This document shows positions 6,230-10,410 of a stretch of DNA of 10,410 bases, piece after piece. Within the stretch, counting starts at the first letter, position 1, and every line of letters begins with the position of its first letter. The DNA is taken from contig CAZDUZ010000031.1 in assembly GCA_964508755.1 (NCBI GenBank), positions 1-10,410 on the forward strand. The letters are read 5' to 3'. The stretch is from CAZDUZ01 sp964508755 (GTDB lineage: Bacteria > Patescibacteriota > Dojkabacteria > SC72 > JAFGCJ01). Both the position numbers and the translations under genes were made by a program. The notes under the pieces are model-generated. The model saw only the letters and a program-made list of their open reading frames with translations. It was not told the DNA's origin and ran no database searches.

Positions 6230-9200
6230 CAAGATGAAGTGGTTTCTGAAATTGAGAGCCCTTCTCAAAATCCTGAAGGAGAAACGGGTGCTTCTCCAGT
6301 AGGCGAAGAATCAAGTCCTCTGGAAATGAGTGAGCTAAAAAATGCTGAAAATCCTGAAGATCGATCTCTAGGTATCGAATTGCAGAATTCGGTTGCCCCC
6401 ACTCCCTTATGGCCAACGGTATGGAGTACTCCGGGTACGTGTTATGCCGATGGAAACGATGAATCTCCGGACGAAGTTGATATTGTCGGCGATCCCGCTG
6501 TGTATTACGCGTCAGATGGGAATTTCGTGTACTTTCGAATGCTTCTTGAAGGAAACCCTTTAAGTCCATCTGCTCAACAAGGTTTTAGCAATGCATATTG
6601 GGGTGTACTTTTGGATAAAGACAACAATGGGTACTATGATTTTGTGTCGTATGTGAATGGTCATGCCGAAACGGTTGAGATTTGGAAAAATACATCGCAA
6701 ACAGAACTTTTGTCATGGAATCCTGTGTTTCATGATGCACCTGAGGTTCAGGTATATAGCGTTCCGGTCATGCCCACATCTGCAACGAGCAGTGTGTCAG
6801 GTTCTGGCTATCAAATCATGTGGTCGTTACCCATATCAGTTGGCGACTTTGTATTTAATGCGGCTTCCGATCGTCTCTATTTTTATACATCTGAAAATAG
6901 CAACAATATAAACAAGGATTTCTTGAATTGTTATGGAGCTCCGATTCCAAGTGATAGAGATCTCGATGGTGTTCCTGATGATACCGATAACTGTCCTGAC
7001 GTTGCTAATCCAAATCAAGAAGACGTGGACGGCGATGGGTATGGCGATGTCTGTGACAACTGTCCTCTGGTAGCTAACGCTGATCAATCTGATAGTAATA
7101 ATAATGGTGTTGGTGATGCGTGCGACGTTCCTCCTTCGGTATGTGGAAATGGTATTAAAGAAGGACGAGAGCAATGTGACGATGGAAATCAGTCAGAGGG
7201 TGATTATTGTTCTAATAATTGTACTTGGAATTTCGTATGTGCCCCACAGTCAAACTTGGTGCAAAACGGTGGTTTCGAACTTCCCGTGGTAGCGACTCCG
7301 CAAAAATGGGATGTCTATCCTCAAGCTACCCCCTATCTTGGTTGGGATGTTTCATGGATGGGTGTGTATGACGGACAGCCGATTCCTCAAGTAGAGATTC
7401 ATCGTGGAGTAAATGGTTGGGTTTCACAGGAAGGATTACAGTATGCTGAGCTTGATAGCGATTGGGATGGACCGGCAGGAAGTTTGAATGGTGAACCGGC
7501 ATCGGTGTCAGTTTTTCAGACAATTCCTACCATGTTGGGTTATGAATACGAAGTGCGATTCTGGTTTTCCCCTCGTCCTGGTACTCCTATTGGGGATAAT
7601 CAGCTTCAGTTTATGTTAAATGGTGTACCTGTTACGACCATGACTGGTGTTGGAGGAGGAAATACAGTATGGAGCGAGTATGTAGGTACCTTTACGGCAA
7701 TGACAAATGGTACAGAAATTAGATTTAATGATCTTGGTGCCCCAAATTCATTTGGAACATTCCTCGATAATGTGCAAGTAACCTGTCTCGGTCCTACTAA
7801 AGGATCCGTTTCCGGAGCGAAATGGAACGATGTTAATGGAAATGGAATATGGGAGAATCAAGAGCTTGGTTTAGGTGGATGGGAGATTCAGCTAAAGAAT
7901 CCTACGGGAGCTCCTGTTTCAGTAATAACCGATCAGAATGGAAACTTCAGTTTTGACGATGTAGTACCTGGTAATTATGAGGTATGTGAGGTTAATCAAG
8001 TTGGGTGGAATCAAACCTCACCTGATCCGTTTGATGGAGGATGTCATAGTGTTGTCGTTTCTCCTTCTCAAGAAGTAACCGATGTCAATTTCGGTAATCA
8101 AAAAGTACATGCCACCATTATGGCTTACAAGGTCGTGTGTGATAATGAAATGTATCTGCCGAACTGGGGGACCGGAGCAAACGGTGCACCAAAGATGATT
8201 ACTGCTACAACGGCTGAAGATTATGTAAAGGCGCATTCTGACCATTGCTATCTTGAAAGCGGATGGGATTTTCAGTGGGGGTATGAAGGAGAAGCGATCA
8301 AACCTTCAACGGGCGCTCTTGTCGGTCCTGCCGACACATCGGGTTGGAAGTCTTTTGATACTTCCACCTCTGTGGATCCTGCTTCAGTCTATGTGTATGA
8401 TTTGAAACCTCGAAATAACATCTATGTACGTGAAAATCTGAAAGAAGGATATTTCCCCTACTCGTATCCTCCTGCTGCTTCTCCGGGAAGGGATGTAAGT
8501 GCTGAGATTTACTGTCATACTGATGTTGAAAAATATGACAACTATGACAGGATTGATGCTCCGCAAAACGGACAGACGTACTATTGTGTTGCGTTTAATG
8601 CCTTGGAAGCAAGTACTGTAGAAGTGTGTAAGTTATCAGAAGCAAGTGGAGCTGGTCTCCCTGGCTGGGAAGTGGCATTGGCTTCTGAACTGGTAGCAGG
8701 ACCGCATGCAATTAACGTTTCGAATGGAAACGGAACTGATACAGCTGATCTTCCTGCAGGAAAATACTTGGTAATGGTATCAGGTACCTACCGCTATGGA
8801 AGTACGGCGATGATTGCGGATGCCGGCTTTTCGTACCGTCCGACGGGTATACCAGCAGGGTGTAATTGCTGGTTGAGCGGATTTGATTTGCCGAGTGGAA
8901 GCAATGGTCTTATGGCGTGGGTAAACGGAAATCCTGTTAATTGGGGTATGTACAATGATGCACATTCTTATTCCGCTGTTATCGATCACCCCGGTGGTGC
9001 TCTAAAGGTATCTCTTTATGACGATGTGTATGGAGATAATGTAAACAATGGGAATTTCCAGTTCTCCGTCTATAAGATTGATAGTTCTATGCAGGGTACT
9101 ACGGGAAGTAACGGATGTGTGACCTTTACGGGTGTACCGTTTGGTGAATACTACCTCGATGAAGTACTCCCCTATGGCTGGCTCAATCTTCCTTCGTTTT

Positions 9201-10410
9201 CAGATGAAGGAATGGTTACCGTTGATGGATTGACGGAGAGATTTGAATTAGTTAATCGTCAGGTAATGGGTGCGGTAAAAGTAACTAAAGATATTGAGTG
9301 GAATCAGGCGAATCCTGATGAAAGCCAGAAGTTTGAAGTGTGTTTGCAAGGACCATCTTTGTCAGATGGAGATTGCAAAATGCTTGGCGATGGTGAGTCG
9401 TTTAGCTGGGGTGCGCTCATACCCGGAGACTATTCCGTAATTGAGACGGATCCTGGTGCGTCATGGTTAGTTTCTGGGTCAGGAGATACCGTTACAGTAC
9501 CTACGGTAATGACGAGTTCTCTAGAACGAACAGTCGAACATACCGTCACCAATACCCTTCAGCATGGAAGTATTGTCGTTCACAAGTTTATCGATCTTAA
9601 TCAGGATGGAGTTCAGGATGATGGTGATGTGAACAAATCTGGGTGGACGATGCAGCTGTTTGGTGGTTCGGATTGTGACGATGCTACTTTGATTAAGGAT
9701 GAAGTGACGAATGAAGATGGATATGCATTGTTTAGTAGTCTTACTCCAGGTTCTTACTCTATACGCGAGGAAGAAAGACCTGGATGGGCACATTCTGGTG
9801 AACTCTGCAGGAACGTAGAGCTTACTGCGAATGAAGAAGAACATGTGTGGTATGGTAACTTCGAATGGGGAACCATACGAGGAAGGAAGTTTAACGACTT
9901 AAATGCAAATGGCTCGAAGGATTCTGTCGAACCGTGGATAGAGAAATGGGAAATAACTCTGTATGACAGTGATTGGAGTGAATTTGGATCAATGGAAACT
10001 GGTGTGAATGGACTTTATGAGTTTTCTACTCTTCCACTTGGAACGTATTTTGTGTGCGAACTTTCTAAGGTAGATGATAATTGGAAACAGACTCTTCCTT
10101 CTGGAACGGGCGGGGTTGCAAATCATTCTGGAAATATCGATGAAGCCTCCCGTTGTCGAAGGGCTGTCATTGATGAATCAGGAGATGATATCGCAGGTTT
10201 GCATTTTGGAAATGTGAAACTTGGTTCGATTTCAGGTTCGAAGTTCGAAGATCTTAATGGAGATGGAATGAGAATGGGAATGGGAATTAGTAAAACCGAA
10301 CCCGGTCTTCAGGGTTGGATCATTGAACTAAAAGACAATATTGAAAACGTTATAGATACAACGGTTACTGACAGTAAAGGCGATTATGAGTTTATGGGTC
10401 TCATTCCCGG
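6110..10410 (+). CDS. Giant modular cell-surface protein, partial at 3' end
   Basis: An exported multidomain protein of at least 1433 residues; the frame is open to the window edge and the C-terminal anchor is not seen. Order: signal peptide (1-40); acidic Glu/Ser/Pro linker (41-105); unnamed domain between C111 and C274; thrombospondin type-3 repeats (282-339); Myxococcus-type Cys-rich repeat (345-371); DUF642/CBM-like domain (382-561); SdrD_B repeat (564-666); unnamed Cys-containing module (667-832); CnaB-like domain with a nested LecA-like insertion (833-1052); SpaA/CnaB-like domain (1053-1152); and SdrD_B repeats from 1153, 1254 and 1372. The ATG at 6110 is the first after an in-frame stop at 6089-6091 and is followed by a good signal peptide, but has no Shine-Dalgarno of its own. 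Many Asp/Asn-rich loops imply calcium binding. Likely a surface stalk or adhesin, by inference from domain content. Confidence 0.9.
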   Translation, partial: MLFNSRVRKTLSRVNSVIVISTLLWGTFPFGLFQPALVVAQDEVVSEIESPSQNPEGETGASPVGEESSPLEMSELKNAENPEDRSLGIELQNSVAPTPLWPTVWSTPGTCYADGNDESPDEVDIVGDPAVYYASDGNFVYFRMLLEGNPLSPSAQQGFSNAYWGVLLDKDNNGYYDFVSYVNGHAETVEIWKNTSQTELLSWNPVFHDAPEVQVYSVPVMPTSATSSVSGSGYQIMWSLPISVGDFVFNAASDRLYFYTSENSNNINKDFLNCYGAPIPSDRDLDGVPDDTDNCPDVANPNQEDVDGDGYGDVCDNCPLVANADQSDSNNNGVGDACDVPPSVCGNGIKEGREQCDDGNQSEGDYCSNNCTWNFVCAPQSNLVQNGGFELPVVATPQKWDVYPQATPYLGWDVSWMGVYDGQPIPQVEIHRGVNGWVSQEGLQYAELDSDWDGPAGSLNGEPASVSVFQTIPTMLGYEYEVRFWFSPRPGTPIGDNQLQFMLNGVPVTTMTGVGGGNTVWSEYVGTFTAMTNGTEIRFNDLGAPNSFGTFLDNVQVTCLGPTKGSVSGAKWNDVNGNGIWENQELGLGGWEIQLKNPTGAPVSVITDQNGNFSFDDVVPGNYEVCEVNQVGWNQTSPDPFDGGCHSVVVSPSQEVTDVNFGNQKVHATIMAYKVVCDNEMYLPNWGTGANGAPKMITATTAEDYVKAHSDHCYLESGWDFQWGYEGEAIKPSTGALVGPADTSGWKSFDTSTSVDPASVYVYDLKPRNNIYVRENLKEGYFPYSYPPAASPGRDVSAEIYCHTDVEKYDNYDRIDAPQNGQTYYCVAFNALEASTVEVCKLSEASGAGLPGWEVALASELVAGPHAINVSNGNGTDTADLPAGKYLVMVSGTYRYGSTAMIADAGFSYRPTGIPAGCNCWLSGFDLPSGSNGLMAWVNGNPVNWGMYNDAHSYSAVIDHPGGALKVSLYDDVYGDNVNNGNFQFSVYKIDSSMQGTTGSNGCVTFTGVPFGEYYLDEVLPYGWLNLPSFSDEGMVTVDGLTERFELVNRQVMGAVKVTKDIEWNQANPDESQKFEVCLQGPSLSDGDCKMLGDGESFSWGALIPGDYSVIETDPGASWLVSGSGDTVTVPTVMTSSLERTVEHTVTNTLQHGSIVVHKFIDLNQDGVQDDGDVNKSGWTMQLFGGSDCDDATLIKDEVTNEDGYALFSSLTPGSYSIREEERPGWAHSGELCRNVELTANEEEHVWYGNFEWGTIRGRKFNDLNANGSKDSVEPWIEKWEITLYDSDWSEFGSMETGVNGLYEFSTLPLGTYFVCELSKVDDNWKQTLPSGTGGVANHSGNIDEASRCRRAVIDESGDDIAGLHFGNVKLGSISGSKFEDLNGDGMRMGMGISKTEPGLQGWIIELKDNIENVIDTTVTDSKGDYEFMGLIP
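6440..6931 (+). other. Unnamed N-terminal domain bounded by two Cys
   Basis: Residues 111-274 form a beta-rich, aromatic-rich domain I do not recognise. It begins and ends with the only two Cys in the stretch (C111 in GTCYADG, C274 in LNCYGAP), so a disulfide closing the domain is plausible. It includes LLDKDNNGYYDF (about 167-178), an Asp/Asn-rich calcium-loop-like sequence, and Ser/Thr-rich loops. Confidence 0.5.
6953..7126 (+). other. Thrombospondin type-3 calcium-binding repeats
   Basis: Residues 282-339 hold about two and a half repeats of the DxDxDGxxDxxDNCP type: DLDGVPDDTDNCPDVANPNQ, DVDGDGYGDVCDNCPLVAN and DSNNNGVGDACD. The periodic Asp/Asn and paired Cys are diagnostic of calcium-binding thrombospondin type-3 repeats, often used as rigid linkers in bacterial surface proteins. 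Confidence 0.9.
7142..7222 (+). other. Myxococcus-type Cys-rich repeat (DUF4215)
   Basis: Residues 345-371 read CGNGIKEGREQCDDGN and end DYCSNNC, with Cys at 345, 356, 367 and 371. This is the CGNGxxExGExCDDGN signature of the Myxococcus cysteine-rich repeat found in exported proteins; function unknown. Confidence 0.85.
7253..7792 (+). other. DUF642/CBM-like beta-sandwich domain
   Basis: Residues 382-561 start NLVQNGGFELP and contain a GW...VEIHRG segment, EGLQYAELDSD, VSVFQTIPT and FLDNVQVTC near the end. This order matches the galactose-binding-like fold of DUF642 and related carbohydrate-binding modules. Sugar binding is possible but cannot be shown from sequence alone. Confidence 0.65.
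7799..8107 (+). other. SdrD_B/CnaB-like repeat 1
   Basis: Residues 564-666 follow the SdrD_B plan: GSVSGAKWNDVNGNGIWE (calcium-type loop), GLGGWEIQL, a GNFSFDDVVPGNYEVCE strand pair, and the closing VNFGNQ. The same plan recurs from residues 1153, 1254 and 1372, so this is the first of at least four related repeats. Confidence 0.85.
8108..8605 (+). other. Unnamed Cys-containing module
   Basis: Residues 667-832 carry Cys in VVCDNE, DHCYLE, IYCHTD and YYCVAF, plus DFQWGYEG, VREN and YDNYDRID motifs. It sits between an SdrD_B repeat and a CnaB-like domain. I recall similar segments in Parcubacteria surface proteins but know no named family. The even Cys count would allow two disulfides. Confidence 0.5.
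8606..9265 (+). other. CnaB-like domain with nested LecA-like lectin insertion
   Basis: Residues 833-857 (TVEVCKLSEA, LPGWEVAL) look like the opening strands of a CnaB/SpaA domain. Residues 991-1052 (GCVTFTGVPFGEYYLDE, then FELVNRQ) look like its closing strands. Between them, about 861-990, lies a segment resembling PA-IL/LecA galactose lectins: KYLVMVSGTYRYG, NGLMAWVNG, WGMYNDAHSYS, and a calcium-loop-like DDVYGDNVNNG followed by FQFSVYKI. LecA's sugar site uses a similar YGNNSG calcium loop. Remote-homology inference. Confidence 0.5.
9266..9565 (+). other. SpaA/CnaB-like domain
   Basis: Residues 1053-1152 start GAVKVTKDIEW and include FEVCLQGP, a SFSWGALIPGDYSVIE strand pair, and the closing VEHTVTNTL. 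This is a prealbumin-like fold typical of stalk domains in surface proteins. A Lys near the start and an Asn at the end are placed where an isopeptide bond forms in some relatives. Confidence 0.65.
9566..10410 (+). other. SdrD_B repeats 2-4, last one cut by the window end
   Basis: Three consecutive repeats: residues 1153-1253 (GSIVVHKFIDLNQDGVQDD), 1254-1371 (GTIRGRKFNDLNANGSKD) and 1372 onward (GSISGSKFEDLNGDG). Each has an Asp/Asn calcium-type loop, a GW or KW position, a D/G-rich turn before a PG[ST]Y-type strand, and a closing GN(F/V). They form the visible end of the stalk; more are likely beyond the window. Confidence 0.85.
10265..10288 (+). repeat. In-frame hexamer repeat GGAATG x4
   Basis: Four tandem hexamers (GGAATG, AGAATG, GGAATG, GGAATT), each exactly two codons, encode GMRMGMGI. 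They sit in the calcium-type loop of the fourth SdrD_B repeat, where relatives usually read NGDGxxDxGE, so slippage would lengthen the loop without shifting the frame. Confidence 0.7.

Noticed and set aside
6171..6569. Minus-strand 132-codon frame
   Set aside because: Lies opposite the signal peptide, linker and N-terminal domain of the giant protein; low-complexity translation without family features.
6953..7126. CRISPR-like or DNA-level tandem repeat
   Set aside because: The periodicity is at protein level (thrombospondin type-3 repeats); the DNA units are not identical and there are no spacers.
9521..9844. Minus-strand 107-codon frame inside the giant gene
   Set aside because: Antisense shadow of a clearly coding plus-strand frame with SdrD_B motifs; no start signal and no recognisable domain.
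6110..10410. Alternative genetic code (UGA as Gly or Trp, as in some CPR lineages)
   Set aside because: More than 1400 codons of the giant gene and all the other genes read without in-frame TGA, so the standard code fits. TGA is also absent as a stop in the six complete or near-complete genes, but this small sample proves nothing.

Overview
This window looks like part of a scaffold from a Candidate Phyla Radiation (Patescibacteria, Parcubacteria-like) bacterium. The main reasons are a very large exported modular protein of a kind common in those genomes (thrombospondin type-3 repeats, a Myxococcus-type Cys-rich repeat, and SdrD_B/CnaB-like repeats) and compact genes mostly lacking a Shine-Dalgarno sequence. 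Taxonomy is inferred from gene style only. Two runs of exactly 100 N (3201-3300 and 5677-5776) are scaffold gaps of unknown true length, so anything translated through them is unreliable. The standard genetic code fits: no in-frame TGA occurs in the long reading frames, and all visible stops are TAA or TAG.

Minus-strand block (21-5823, transcribed right to left). In order of transcription: an ABC exporter half-transporter interrupted by a gap, a CcdA/DsbD-like membrane thiol transporter, a Pro/Gln-rich protein cut by the other gap, a stand-alone 57-residue desulforedoxin-type iron protein, QueH (epoxyqueuosine reductase), RmuC and MurB. Spacings are short (26-100 bases). A good -10 box before rmuC suggests that rmuC-murB can be transcribed separately. 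Functions are mixed: peptidoglycan precursor synthesis, DNA maintenance, tRNA modification, thiol/iron redox chemistry and export. Several proteins depart from family consensus. MurB has Cys where the catalytic Ser is expected, plus an insertion of about 45 residues. The ABC protein has altered Q-loop, signature and H-loop motifs.

Divergent intergenic region (about 5824-6109). It carries a -10 box placed so that the ABC transcript could be leaderless. For the plus strand it holds a predicted promoter, a strong AGGAGG followed by a three-codon ORF, and two copies of the palindromic word TTCATGAAA exactly 20 bases apart.

Plus-strand block (6110 to the window end). One open reading frame of at least 1433 codons runs off the window. 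It has a signal peptide and an acidic linker, then an unnamed domain bounded by two Cys, thrombospondin type-3 calcium repeats and a Cys-rich repeat. These are followed by a DUF642/CBM-like sandwich domain, SdrD_B repeats, an unnamed Cys-containing module and a CnaB-like domain that appears to contain a nested LecA-like (PA-IL) lectin module. It reads as a calcium-stabilised cell-surface stalk with two possible carbohydrate-binding heads, plausibly an adhesin. That role is inference.
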